Shown piece after piece: positions 31,144 through 40,745 of a stretch of 64,000 nucleotides of DNA. Where the stretch lies: positions 248,001 through 312,000 of the forward strand of contig NZ_CP080203.1 of the NCBI RefSeq assembly GCF_020424085.1, written 5' to 3'. Under the pieces are notes generated by a model. The model saw nothing but the letters and a program-made list of their open reading frames with translations. It did not search any database and had not been told where the DNA came from. The DNA comes from Mycetocola spongiae. GTDB lineage: Bacteria > Actinomycetota > Actinomycetes > Actinomycetales > Microbacteriaceae. The position numbers and the translations under genes are program-made. Each line of letters starts with the position of its first letter. The stretch's first letter is position 1.

Positions 31144-32993
31144 GATGACCTCCCGTATGTACCGTATGTGACGCCCACGCTACCCCCATCTCGCGGAACC
31201 TCCCAGAGAAATATTTTTGCCGCAAGAAGAAAGAGCGCGGCAGCCACCGCGGCGATCCCCGCCCAGAGCACGGCCTCGGGCAGCAGTGGGGCCGATTGTG
31301 CAAGATCGGATCCCGCGGCGGAGATAAACCACGTGGTGGGAGAGAGGTTAAACAGTCCCTGCAGCCACTCGGGCATCAGCCGCACGGGAAACAGCGAACC
31401 CGAAAGCGTCATGATCAGCGGGGGCAGCACCCCGGCCCAGCCATCCACCGCCGAGGCGGTGCGCGCCCGCGCCGCGAGCAGCAGCCCCAGGCTCGTGAAG
31501 AGCGCAAAACCGAGGGAGCCGGTGATCAGCAGTCGGAGCATTCCCCAGCCATCGGAAAAGCCCTCGCCCAGCGCTATCGCGCCAACCACCAGCATCATGC
31601 CCAGCGCGAGGGCCGCGCGCACCGGCAGCAGCGATAACAGCAACATGGATTTTTTCAGCGGGGTGGTACCCAGCAGCCGCAGCGTGCCCCGCTCACGCAA
31701 CCTCACCAGCGGAAATGCCGTGCCCGAAACGGCCAGTCCCGCCAGCCCCATAGCGAGCACCGTTCCCAGTGTGCCGCGGAAATAAAACAGCGCGGGGACA
31801 CCATCGGTTGAGAGCACGGTGATATCCGCGGCCGAGACGCCGAGGTCCCGAATCCGGTCGGCCACGCCCTCCCAGCGCGCGTCACGGTCCCCACGGAGGA
31901 TGATATGGGCTCCGTTTATCTCCAGGTCCACGTCCACCGTGACCGCGGCGGATCCCGCGGGGGCCAGTCTGATGCCGTCCGCCCCCAGCGTCCGCAGGAG
32001 TGTGTCCGCGTTTGCGGGCTCGCCCCGCACGGATACCACGGGCGCGGGGCGATTTCCCTCAAACGCCTGGGCCAGGAAGAAAAACAGGCCCAGCATCACC
32101 AGAAACGCGGTGCCCATGGCGGCCACGGCGCGCGGGCTGCGCAATAACTCCCGTGTCGCCGCGAGCGTGGCGGCCCCCACGGCGCTGCGCGGTATGCGGC
32201 GTGCCCGCACCGATTCGGGGCGCAAGGCCCCGGCCGGGCGGCGCGGGCGATCCGCGGGTTTGGGTGCGGGAGCGGCGGTCGTGCGCGGCCGCCTCCCCTC
32301 CCACCGGAACAGCAGCGCGGAAAGTGCCACCGCGGCGAGGGTCACCGCAAGCATCCCGGTGAGGGCCAGCCACAGCGGGATCTGCCCTCCCGATTCGGCC
32401 AGTGCCGCGAGCAGCCACGTGGTGGGAAGCAGCCGGCCGAGGGCCTCCGCGGAAGCGGGAAGCAGCCCGCCCACCAGGAGCGGGCCGGCCCCGAGCAGCG
32501 CCACCGGGATCGCCAGGGCCAGGAGCGGCCCCAGCACCGCCGGATTTTCGGCCCGCGCCCCGCCAAGCAGGCCCAGCCCCAGGACCATCAGCAGGCCCAG
32601 GGTGGCAATGAGGATCAGCCCGGCCAGCCGAGTGGGCGGTAGCGTTCCGCTCAGCGAGGCCGTCCCGAGTACCAGGAGAATTTCCCCCAGCCCCAAGAGC
32701 ACCCGCACGGGTGCCTGCGCGAGCAAAAAGATCCCACGGCCCGCGGGGGTGCATCCCAGCAGCCGCAGCGATCCGCGCGCCCGCATCTCGGCCAGGGGAA
32801 CCGCGAGCCCGGTCCCGGCCAGCAGCAGAAACCCCAACAGCAGCAGCGGGCCGAGGACGAACCGCGGCATACCCCAGAGCGCACACGGAATGAACAGCAA
32901 AATAAACAGTGCCACACCGGGCAGAAGCCGCCGCGGAACCCGCAGGAGTTCGCGGGCGCTGGCCCGGCTGAGTGCTGCCAGCGCGCGCATCAC
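31140..32993 (-). CDS. tandem-fused ABC-2 type permease (two permease units in one chain)
   Basis: 617 aa, about twice an ABC-2 permease. Two homologous halves are visible. First half: LAEMRARGSLRLLGCTP..., then LLPTTWLLAALAES. Second half: LVRLRERGTLRLLGTTP..., then LSPTTWFISAAGSD. Each half has about six membrane helices; the second also has an extracytoplasmic segment (about 320-400) after its first helix, as in YhgE/NatB-like permeases. The halves are joined by a basic Pro/Ala-rich linker around 235-275. The ATPase gene upstream overlaps by 4 bp. Substrate unknown; drug, peptide or lipid export are typical for the family. Confidence 0.88.
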   Translation of the reverse strand: MMRALAALSRASARELLRVPRRLLPGVALFILLFIPCALWGMPRFVLGPLLLLGFLLLAGTGLAVPLAEMRARGSLRLLGCTPAGRGIFLLAQAPVRVLLGLGEILLVLGTASLSGTLPPTRLAGLILIATLGLLMVLGLGLLGGARAENPAVLGPLLALAIPVALLGAGPLLVGGLLPASAEALGRLLPTTWLLAALAESGGQIPLWLALTGMLAVTLAAVALSALLFRWEGRRPRTTAAPAPKPADRPRRPAGALRPESVRARRIPRSAVGAATLAATRELLRSPRAVAAMGTAFLVMLGLFFFLAQAFEGNRPAPVVSVRGEPANADTLLRTLGADGIRLAPAGSAAVTVDVDLEINGAHIILRGDRDARWEGVADRIRDLGVSAADITVLSTDGVPALFYFRGTLGTVLAMGLAGLAVSGTAFPLVRLRERGTLRLLGTTPLKKSMLLLSLLPVRAALALGMMLVVGAIALGEGFSDGWGMLRLLITGSLGFALFTSLGLLLAARARTASAVDGWAGVLPPLIMTLSGSLFPVRLMPEWLQGLFNLSPTTWFISAAGSDLAQSAPLLPEAVLWAGIAAVAAALFLLAAKIFLWEVPRDGGSVGVTYGTYGRSS

Positions 32994-33931
32994 CGGCCCT
33001 CCACCACCCCAAAAAAGACCTCGTCCAGCGTGGCCGTATGCACGGTGAAGCCGCGGGCGGGCACGGGCCGATCAAAGGTGAGGCGGCGCAGGAGCCCATC
33101 CGGGTCCTCCGATTTTAGGTCCACGCGGATCCCGTCGGCCAGATCGCGCCGGGAAATCGCGGAGGCCGGAACATAACGGTGCAACGGGGAAAGATCGGTA
33201 CCGAGGGGCACCGTAAACAGCACGCTGCCCGTGCCGGAAGACGCGGCAATCAGCTCCTCGGGCGTGCCCAGCGCCGCGAGCCCGCCGCGCACCAGGATGC
33301 CCACACGATCGCAGAGGGCCGCGGCCTCCTCCATCTGGTGCGTGGAGAGGAGCACCGTGACGCCCCGCCCCCGCAGTCCCCGAATGATCTCCCAGAGGCC
33401 CTGCCTGGACAGCGGGTCCAGCCCGGCCGAGGGCTCGTCCAGAACCACGATCCGCGGGTTTCCGATCAGCGCCACCGCGATCAGGAGCCGACGATGCTGG
33501 CCGCCCGAAAGAGCCCGCGTTCGCACCCGGGCGCTGCCGGCCAGCCCCACCTCCTCCAGGAGGTCCTCGGGAGTGCGCGGTGCCGGATAGAGTGCGGCAA
33601 AAAGTTCCAGGGTTTCCCGGGCCGTGAGCGTGTCAAAGAGACTCGCGCTCTGCGGCTGGATTCCCAGGCACGCGGTGAGCGCTGTGCGTTCGCGCACGGG
33701 ATCCAGGCCCAGGACCCGCACCGTACCGGAGCTGGGTTCCAGGAGACCGGCAATGCATTCGATCAGCGTGGTTTTCCCCGATCCATTGGGCCCCAGAAGC
33801 CCAAAGACCTCGCCCGGTGCGATCTCCAAGCTGACCCGATCCACCGCCGTGGTTATCCCGCGGGAACCGCGATAATTCCTGCTGAGGTGGGACAGGCTGA
33901 GGGCGGCGGGGGTGCTGCTTTCCGGGGTCAT
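32990..33931 (-). CDS. ABC transporter ATPase (ABC-2 export type)
   Basis: 313 aa. Walker A GPNGSGKTT (about 48-56), signature LSGGQHRR, Walker B IVVLDEPSAGLD and H-loop LLSTHQMEEA are all canonical. The C-terminal ~80 residues are the usual extension of DrrA/CcmA-like ATPases. First gene of a three-gene operon with the fused permease and the DUF427 protein. It presumably works as a homodimer under the single fused permease chain. Confidence 0.93.
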   Translation of the reverse strand: MTPESSTPAALSLSHLSRNYRGSRGITTAVDRVSLEIAPGEVFGLLGPNGSGKTTLIECIAGLLEPSSGTVRVLGLDPVRERTALTACLGIQPQSASLFDTLTARETLELFAALYPAPRTPEDLLEEVGLAGSARVRTRALSGGQHRRLLIAVALIGNPRIVVLDEPSAGLDPLSRQGLWEIIRGLRGRGVTVLLSTHQMEEAAALCDRVGILVRGGLAALGTPEELIAASSGTGSVLFTVPLGTDLSPLHRYVPASAISRRDLADGIRVDLKSEDPDGLLRRLTFDRPVPARGFTVHTATLDEVFFGVVEGR

Positions 33932-34044
33932 ACCTCCACGCTAGGCCGCCCCGCCCGAGAGCGCCTCCGCCCCCGGACGGAATTTTTTCCCACCGCGCGG
34001 GGGAGCGCGGCTAGGGTGGGGATAACGGTCGCGAGGAGTCCAGG

Positions 34045-34767
34045 ATGCAGTGGTTTAAATTTAACATCGTTCGGGAACAGCGTGCGGTGGGTACCGCCGA
34101 GGCGCTCTGGGAGGCCGTCACCACGGGGATCGGCGGGTGGCTCTGGCCACAGGAGATCGAGCCGCGCGAGGGTGGGCTCGTGGACGAGGGCGCCGGGATC
34201 GTGGAGGCCTGGGAGCCCCCGCGGCACCTCGCCACGATCGCCGAGGGACCCGATGGCTGGTTTAACCGGCTCGATTTTGACCTGCGCGCGGGGGATGCCG
34301 GACACCGCGTGCTGCGCTATACCCATGCGGGCGTGGTGCCCGAGGAGGACGCCCATGTCGTGGCGGATATCGAGCGTCACACCGAGTTTTATCTGGACGC
34401 CTTCCGACGCTATGTGGAGCATTTTGCCGGCCTGCCGGTGACCTATACCCACGTCGAGGCGCGCGGCAGCGGGGACGAGCCCGAGGCCTTTGAGGTCCTG
34501 CTCACGCGGCTGGGCCTGGGCGATGAGGATATCCCGGGCGAGCGCCTGCACGTGGACCTGCCGGATGGCCGCACCGAGGTGGTCATCGACTACCACGACC
34601 ACTATTTCCTCGGCCTGCGCACCGATACCGCGCTCTATAGATTTTTTGGACGCAACCGCTTCGGCGCGAGCGTGGGACTGGCGATCCACGATTTCTCGGG
34701 CACCCGGGATGCCGCGGATCTCACGCGCGCCGGGCAGGAGTTCCTGGATCGCCTCTACGGGGCCTAG
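34045..34767 (+). CDS. SRPBCC (AHSA1-like) domain protein
   Basis: 240 aa with GAGGAG just upstream of ATG 34045. The N-terminal ~130 residues fit a START/SRPBCC helix-grip fold: TAEALWEAVTTGIGGWLWP, then alternating strands ending in a long helix (HVVADIERHTEFYLDAFRRYVEHFAG). The C-terminal ~100 residues (FEVLLTRLGLGDEDIPGERLHV...) look like a second, related half. Function unknown; small-ligand binding is the usual guess. The stop overlaps the kdpE stop on the other strand by 3 bp. Confidence 0.75.
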   Translation: MQWFKFNIVREQRAVGTAEALWEAVTTGIGGWLWPQEIEPREGGLVDEGAGIVEAWEPPRHLATIAEGPDGWFNRLDFDLRAGDAGHRVLRYTHAGVVPEEDAHVVADIERHTEFYLDAFRRYVEHFAGLPVTYTHVEARGSGDEPEAFEVLLTRLGLGDEDIPGERLHVDLPDGRTEVVIDYHDHYFLGLRTDTALYRFFGRNRFGASVGLAIHDFSGTRDAADLTRAGQEFLDRLYGA

Positions 34768-35447
34768 GGCAGGAACCGATAGCCCATCCCGGGCTCGGTG
34801 ATCAGGTGCCGGGGGAGCGAGCCGTCCTCCTCCAGCTTCTGCCGAATCTGGGACATATACACGCGCAGATAATTGGTCTCCGAGGCATAGCCCGGGCCCC
34901 AGACCGCGTGCAGGAGCTCGGCCTGGCCGATGAGCCGATCGGGATTACGGGCAAATACCTCGATGATCTGCCACTCGATCGGGGTGAGTTTCACGGCCTG
35001 CCCGGCCACGCTCACGCGGTGATGATACAGATCAATGCGGATCCGGCCGTCCGCGGTCAGCACCACGGGGGATTCCCCCACCACCGGCACGGCCCGGCGC
35101 AGGGCCGCGCGCAGCCGCGCCAGCAGCTCATCCATCGCGAAGGGCTTGGTGACATAGTCATCGGCGCCCGCATCCAGCGCCTCGATCTTGCCCGCTGATT
35201 CCTGCCGGGCCGAGACGATCAACACCGGGATGCTGGACCAGCCGCGCAGCGCCCGGATCACCGCGATGCCGTTCATATCCGGCAGCCCCAGATCCAGGAG
35301 CAGCACATCCGGGGATTCCGCGGCCGCCAGATCCAGCGCCGCGCGCCCCGTGGCTGCATGCAGCGTGTCATAGCCGCGCGCCCGCAGATTCACCAGCAGC
35401 GCGCGGGCGATATTCGGGTCGTCCTCCACCACCAGCACGCGGCTCAT
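34764..35447 (-). CDS. kdpE: potassium response regulator KdpE
   Basis: 227 aa OmpR/PhoB-type regulator. Receiver domain 1-120 with phospho-acceptor Asp in LLLDLGLPDMNG (about residue 52) and VTKPF lysine near 100. Winged helix at 125-227 (LTPIEWQIIEVFARN, YLRVYMSQIRQKLE). The ATG overlaps the kdpD stop. It activates kdpFABC under potassium limitation; candidate binding repeats lie upstream of kdpF. Confidence 0.97.
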   Translation of the reverse strand: MSRVLVVEDDPNIARALLVNLRARGYDTLHAATGRAALDLAAAESPDVLLLDLGLPDMNGIAVIRALRGWSSIPVLIVSARQESAGKIEALDAGADDYVTKPFAMDELLARLRAALRRAVPVVGESPVVLTADGRIRIDLYHHRVSVAGQAVKLTPIEWQIIEVFARNPDRLIGQAELLHAVWGPGYASETNYLRVYMSQIRQKLEEDGSLPRHLITEPGMGYRFLP

Positions 35448-37978
35448 GCCGTCACCGCCGGGAGTGTAAGTACCATCGTGAGCCCGCCGCCGGGGGTATC
35501 CTCGGCCTCCAGCGTGCCGCCGATCCCCTCGGCCAGCCCGCGCGCCACGGCCAGGCCGAGGCCCACGCCATTGCCCTCCGGGGTATCGCCGAGGCGCTGA
35601 AACGGCTGAAATATCCGGTCCCGCTGGGTGTTTTTTACCCCGGGGCCGCGGTCGCTGATGCGGATCTCCACGCGCTCGCCCAGGGCCACCGGGGTGATCC
35701 CAATCGGCGCACCGCCGCCATGCGAAATGGCGTTATCCACGAGGTTGGCGAGGATCCGCACGATCAGGCCATAATCGCCCAGCACCGCGGGCGGATCCTC
35801 CGGCAGGCTGGTGCTGATCTCCGGCAGCGGCCGGTCGCGGCGAATCCCCGCGAGGGTCCCGGCGATCAGATCGCCCAGCTCCAGCGGCGCGCGCTCGACC
35901 CGCACCGCGCCGGCCTGAATCCGGCTCATATCCAGCAGGTTGGTCACCAGCGCATTAAGCACATCCGCGGAGTCCTCAATCGTGGCCAGCAGCTCGGCCT
36001 CGTCCTCGGGGGAGAACACCACATCGGTCAGGCGCAGGCTTGAGGCCGCCGCCTTAATCCCGGCCAGCGGCGTGCGCAGGTCATGGGAGACCGCCGCGAG
36101 CAGGGCCGTGCGAATGGCATTGCCCGCGGTCAGCTCGCGCGCCTCGATCCGCGAGGCCTCCAGCGATTGCTGCGCCAGCACCCCCAGGATGCGTCCCGCA
36201 TAGGCCTCCAGGATGCGCTGATCCGGCGCGGAGAACGCGCGGCCGCGCAGCAGCAGTGCGTGCCGCTCGTCCAGGAGTAGGGTATTGGCGGCGGTGCGCG
36301 GATCGGCGCAGGCCGGACCCGAGGAGGCCAGCACCCGCCAGGTATCGGGCCCGCCCTCGGCCACGGGTCGCTCCACCAGCGTGGTGGATTCCTGGCCGAA
36401 GGTCTCGCGCAGCCGGTCCAGCAGCGCGGGCACACTCGCCCCCTCGCGCAGCACCCCGCCCGCAAGCTCGGAGAGCAGGGCCGCCTGGGCGCGCGCCGCG
36501 GCGGCCTCGGTGGTGCGCCGCGCGGCAAGATCCACCACCCGGGCCACCCCCGCGGCCACCACGAGGAAAAGCACCAGGGCCACCACGTTCTCGGCCTGGT
36601 GAATCGTGAACGTGCCGATCGGCTGCGCAAAAAAGAAGTTCAGGAGCAGCGTGCCCAGCACCGCGGTGGCCACGGCGGGCCAAAACCCCCCGAGCAGCGC
36701 CACAAAAACCACCAGGGTTGTATAGACCAGGAGGTTCAGGCTCAGCGAGGTGCCCGGCCCGATCCATAAAAACAGCCCGGTGACCAGCGCGGGCCCCAGC
36801 ACCGCCGCGACCCAGCCGGCCACGCGCCGCGCGAGTGTCAGGGAGGCCGCGCGGCGCGGGGCGCTGCGCCGAGCGCGGGTCGCGGAATGGGTGACCATAT
36901 GCACATCGATATCGCCCGCGCCGTTAATCACCCGCGTCCCGATTCCCGGCCCCAGCAGCCGCGCACCCCACCCGGAGCGGCTCACCCCCAGCACCAGCTG
37001 GGAGGCGTTCACGCCGCGGGCAAATTCCAGCAGGGCCGCGGCCGGATCATCGCCGATCACGGTATGCCAGGAGCCCCCGAGGGATTCCACCAGTTCGCGC
37101 TGCGCGGCGAGCTCGCCGGGATCGCCCGAGCGCAGGCCGTCGTCCTGAATCACGTGCACCGCGAGCAGCTCCCGCCCGGCGCTGCGGCCCACGATGCGCA
37201 TGCCGCGGCGAATCAGGGTCTCCGATTCGGGCCCGCCCGTGACCGCGACCACCACGCGTTCGCGCGCGGGCCAGGAACGATCGATTTTTTTCAGCGAGCG
37301 ATAGCGGGAAAGACCCTCCTCGACCTGATCGGCGAGCCAGAGCAGCGCGAGCTCGCGCAGCGCCGTGAGATTACCCACCCGAAAATAATTGGCCAGCGCG
37401 GCATCCACCTTATCCGGGTGATAAACCTCGCCGCCGCCGAGCCGGGTGCGCAGGGCGTCCGGGGTGAGATCCACAAGCTCCACCTCCGCGGCCTCGCGCA
37501 GCACCCGGTCCGGGATGGTCTCGCGCTGCCGGATCCCGGTGATTGCGCTCACCACGTCATTAAGCGATTCCAGGTGTTGAATATTCACGGTGGAGATCAC
37601 GTTTATGCCGGCATCCAGCAGCGCGTGGACGTCCTCCCAGCGCTTTTCATGCCCGCGCGTATCGCCCTCGGCGCGCGTGAGCGAGTGCGCCAATTCGTCC
37701 ACGATCGCGACCGCGGGGTTGCGGCGCAGCACCGCGTCCAGGTCCATCTCGCTGAAGGAGGACCCGCGATAGGCCACATCGCGGCGCGCGATCACCTCGA
37801 GGCCCCGCACGAGGTCCCGGGTGCGGGCGCGGCCGTGATCCTCGACCAGCGCCACCACCACGTCCACCCCGCGCTGACGCAGCTCCTGCGCCTCCTCAAG
37901 CATCGCAAACGTCTTTCCCACTCCGGGGGCAAACCCCAGATAGACCTTGAGGTCCCCGCGGGCCACGTGTTCGGGCAT
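35444..37978 (-). CDS. kdpD: potassium sensor histidine kinase KdpD
   Basis: 844 aa. N-terminal KdpD domain with Walker A-like GFAPGVGKT (15-23), then a universal-stress-protein-like domain (about 225-360), four membrane helices of DUF4118 (about 380-480), a GAF-like region, HisKA with phospho-acceptor His in AVSHDLRTPLAGIKA (about residue 630), and HATPase_c with NLVDNAISHGGG and GVGLGLAVARGL. Full-length and intact. Seventeen bp separate it from kdpC. Confidence 0.97.
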   Translation of the reverse strand: MPEHVARGDLKVYLGFAPGVGKTFAMLEEAQELRQRGVDVVVALVEDHGRARTRDLVRGLEVIARRDVAYRGSSFSEMDLDAVLRRNPAVAIVDELAHSLTRAEGDTRGHEKRWEDVHALLDAGINVISTVNIQHLESLNDVVSAITGIRQRETIPDRVLREAAEVELVDLTPDALRTRLGGGEVYHPDKVDAALANYFRVGNLTALRELALLWLADQVEEGLSRYRSLKKIDRSWPARERVVVAVTGGPESETLIRRGMRIVGRSAGRELLAVHVIQDDGLRSGDPGELAAQRELVESLGGSWHTVIGDDPAAALLEFARGVNASQLVLGVSRSGWGARLLGPGIGTRVINGAGDIDVHMVTHSATRARRSAPRRAASLTLARRVAGWVAAVLGPALVTGLFLWIGPGTSLSLNLLVYTTLVVFVALLGGFWPAVATAVLGTLLLNFFFAQPIGTFTIHQAENVVALVLFLVVAAGVARVVDLAARRTTEAAAARAQAALLSELAGGVLREGASVPALLDRLRETFGQESTTLVERPVAEGGPDTWRVLASSGPACADPRTAANTLLLDERHALLLRGRAFSAPDQRILEAYAGRILGVLAQQSLEASRIEARELTAGNAIRTALLAAVSHDLRTPLAGIKAAASSLRLTDVVFSPEDEAELLATIEDSADVLNALVTNLLDMSRIQAGAVRVERAPLELGDLIAGTLAGIRRDRPLPEISTSLPEDPPAVLGDYGLIVRILANLVDNAISHGGGAPIGITPVALGERVEIRISDRGPGVKNTQRDRIFQPFQRLGDTPEGNGVGLGLAVARGLAEGIGGTLEAEDTPGGGLTMVLTLPAVTA

Positions 37979-37995
37979 AAGCGTCTGTCTTTCCG

Positions 37996-38580
37996 TTAGT
38001 GCTGGAGTGCGTCGAGGGAGATATTCAGGGTCAGGACATTTATCCGCGGGGTTCCGAGAAAGCCCAGCGCGGGGGCCTGCACGGAATCCTCCACGAGGCG
38101 CTGCACCGCCGCGCGGGGGAGGCCACGCTCGTGTGCCACGCGCCCCACCTGAATCCGAGCATACGCCGGGCTGATATCGGGATCGAGTCCCGACGCGCTT
38201 GCGGTCACGGCATCCGCGGGAACCCGGGTCGGATCCACCCCGTTTTCCGCGGCCACCGCGGCGCGGCGCTCGGCCATCAGCCGGGCAAGCTCGGGGCTGC
38301 GGGCGGCAAGATTGGACGGGCCCGAGGCGAGCGCGTCATAATCCGCGGCGGAGGGGCGGCCGTGGAACCACTCGGCGCCTCTGAACTCCTGCCCGATCAG
38401 GGAGGAGCCCACGGGGTGGCCGTCCACCAGCACGGGGGAGCCCGCGGCGCGCGCGGGGGCAAGCGCGCCCACCCCGAGGATCGCCGCGGGATAGAGCACC
38501 CCGAGCAGCACGGTCATGATCAGCAGCAGGCGCAGGCCCGTGGAGGCGGTGCGCAGCGAGGGAAGCAGGGAGGCAAACAT
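37996..38580 (-). CDS. kdpC: KdpC, periplasm-facing subunit of the K+-ATPase
   Basis: 194 aa. One N-terminal membrane helix (LRLLLIMTVLLGVLYPAAILGVGAL) and the KdpC signature SSLIGQEFRGAEWFHGRPSAADYDALASG, then ASGLDPDISPAYARIQVGRVA. Stabilises the KdpFABC complex. Lies 9 bp after kdpB. Confidence 0.97.
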   Translation of the reverse strand: MFASLLPSLRTASTGLRLLLIMTVLLGVLYPAAILGVGALAPARAAGSPVLVDGHPVGSSLIGQEFRGAEWFHGRPSAADYDALASGPSNLAARSPELARLMAERRAAVAAENGVDPTRVPADAVTASASGLDPDISPAYARIQVGRVAHERGLPRAAVQRLVEDSVQAPALGFLGTPRINVLTLNISLDALQH

Positions 38581-38589
38581 GGGAGGTCC

Positions 38590-40659
38590 TTAGAGGCCCG
38601 GGATCAGCGAGATCACGAGATCGATAATTTTGATGCCGATAAACGGAACGATGAGCCCACCGAGCCCATAAACCAGCAGATTGCGGCCCAGGAGCCGGGA
38701 CGCGGGGAGCGGCCGATATTTCACGCCGCGCAGCGAGAGCGGGATCAGCGCGATGATGATCAGCGCGTTGAAGATCACGGCCGAGAGGATCGCCGATTCG
38801 GGGCTGTGCAGGCCCATAATATTCAACGCCGCGAGCCCCGGGAACGCGGTCATAAACATGGCCGGGATCACGGCAAAATACTTGGCCACGTCATTGGCGA
38901 TCGAGAACGTGGTGAGCGCACCGCGCGTGATCAGCAGCTGCTTGCCGATCTCCACAATCTCGATGAGCTTGGTGGGATCGGAGTCCAGATCCACCATATT
39001 TCCGGCCTCCTTGGCCGCGGAGGTGCCGGTATTCATTGCCACACCCACATCGGCCTGGGCCAGCGCCGGGGCGTCATTGGTGCCGTCCCCGGTCATCGCC
39101 ACCAGCCGGCCGCCCGCCTGCTCGGCGCGGATCAGCGCGAGCTTATCCTCGGGGGTGGCCTCGGCCAGATAATCGTCCACACCCGCCTGATGCGCGATTG
39201 CCCGTGCCGTGAGCGCATTATCTCCCGTGATCATCACGGTTTTGATGCCCATCTCGCGGAGCCGGGCGAAGCGCTCGGCTATTCCGGGCTTCACGATATC
39301 CTCCAGCTGGATAATGCCCAGCACGGCCGCGTCTCCCGCGGCCGAGGCCGTGGCCACGACCAGCGCGGTGCCTCCCTCTCCGGCCACCGCCGCGGCGAGT
39401 TCCCGCGCGCGCTCCGGCACGCTGCCGCCGCGGGCCTCGACCCAGGCAAGCACCTCGGTGCTGGCGCCCTTGACCAGATAGGCGCCATCGGGATAGTGCA
39501 CCCCGCTCATCCGGGTGGTCGCGGAAAACGCGATAAACGTGGCCTCCGCGAGCTCCCCGGGCTCGCCGGGGCAGCGATATTCTCCCTCGGCAAGGCTCAC
39601 GATCGAGCGCCCCTCGGGGGTCTCATCGGCGAGCGAGGCCAGGCGGCTCGCGGCGGCCAGGCGGTCGCCGGTGACCCCGGGCACGGGCAGGAACTCGGTG
39701 GCCTGGCGGTCGCCGAGCGTGATCGTGCCGGTTTTATCCAGCAGCAGCGTTCCCACGTCTCCCGCGGCCTCCACGGCGCGCCCCGAGAGCGCCAGCACAT
39801 TGCGCTGCACCAGGCGGTCCATCCCGGCGATGCCGATGGCCGAGAGCAGCGCGCCAATCGTGGTGGGGATCAGGCAGACCAGGAGGGCGGTGAGCACAAT
39901 CAGCGGCTGGGTGGCACCCGAATACACCGCGAGCGGTTGCAGCGTGACCACCACCAGAATAAAGATGATCGTGAGTACCGCGAGCAGGATATTCAGGGCC
40001 CGCTCATTGGGGGTTTTTTGCCGGCCGGCGCCCTCCACCAGGCCGATCATGCGGTCGATGAAGGTCTCGCCCGGTTCGCTGGTGATGCTCACCACGATCC
40101 GGTCCGAGAGCACCCGGGTTCCCCCGGTCACGGCCGAACGATCGCCGCCGGACTCGCGGATCACGGGGGCCGATTCGCCCGTCACCGCGGATTCGTCCAC
40201 GGTGGCCGCCCCCTCCACCACATCGCCGTCTCCCGGGATGACCTCGCCCGCGTTCACGATCACGCGATCCCCGCGGCGCAGCTGCGTGGCCGAGACGCGC
40301 TCGGCCCCGCCATCCGCGGAGATGCGCAGCGCCGGGGTGGAGACCCGGGTGTTTTTCAGCGAGGCAGCCTGGGCCTTACCGCGGCCCTCGGCCACGGCCT
40401 CGGCGAGGTTGGCGAAGATCACCGTGAGCCAGAGCCAGGCGGCGATGCCCCACGCAAATGCGCTGGGGTGGGCCACCGCGAGTACCGTGGTGAGGGCCGC
40501 TCCCAGCAGCACAATAAACATCACCGGTGTGGCCCACATCGACCGGGGGTTAAGCTTTTTCAGCGCGGTGGGCAGCGCGGCCAATAATTGCCGCGGGCCG
40601 AAGGCAGCCGCGGGCCGAGTGGGGTGGCCCGTGGGGGCCTCCGTGCGAAGATTTGACAT
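38590..40659 (-). CDS. kdpB: KdpB, P-type ATPase subunit
   Basis: 689 aa from ATG 40659, with AAGGA six bases upstream; the frame stays open to 40746. The phosphorylated Asp308 is in DKTGT (308-312), the actuator TGES is at 160-163, and [18 protein letters not shown] is the hinge motif. Seven membrane helices are expected. It provides ATP hydrolysis for K+ uptake through KdpA. Confidence 0.98.
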   Translation of the reverse strand: MSNLRTEAPTGHPTRPAAAFGPRQLLAALPTALKKLNPRSMWATPVMFIVLLGAALTTVLAVAHPSAFAWGIAAWLWLTVIFANLAEAVAEGRGKAQAASLKNTRVSTPALRISADGGAERVSATQLRRGDRVIVNAGEVIPGDGDVVEGAATVDESAVTGESAPVIRESGGDRSAVTGGTRVLSDRIVVSITSEPGETFIDRMIGLVEGAGRQKTPNERALNILLAVLTIIFILVVVTLQPLAVYSGATQPLIVLTALLVCLIPTTIGALLSAIGIAGMDRLVQRNVLALSGRAVEAAGDVGTLLLDKTGTITLGDRQATEFLPVPGVTGDRLAAASRLASLADETPEGRSIVSLAEGEYRCPGEPGELAEATFIAFSATTRMSGVHYPDGAYLVKGASTEVLAWVEARGGSVPERARELAAAVAGEGGTALVVATASAAGDAAVLGIIQLEDIVKPGIAERFARLREMGIKTVMITGDNALTARAIAHQAGVDDYLAEATPEDKLALIRAEQAGGRLVAMTGDGTNDAPALAQADVGVAMNTGTSAAKEAGNMVDLDSDPTKLIEIVEIGKQLLITRGALTTFSIANDVAKYFAVIPAMFMTAFPGLAALNIMGLHSPESAILSAVIFNALIIIALIPLSLRGVKYRPLPASRLLGRNLLVYGLGGLIVPFIGIKIIDLVISLIPGL

Positions 40660-40745
40660 GTTATTCCTTGGTCCGACGGGGTCGGTGATAACGGGGGTTT
40701 CCGAGGTGACGAGGGGCAGGCGCGGCGGCGCCGGATGGCGGCGCA

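Noticed and set aside
37999-40587. 862-codon plus-strand frame across kdpB and kdpC
   Set aside because: Antisense to kdpB/kdpC, which have all expected motifs; the translated composition (His, Arg, Gln, Gly) shows a shadow frame.
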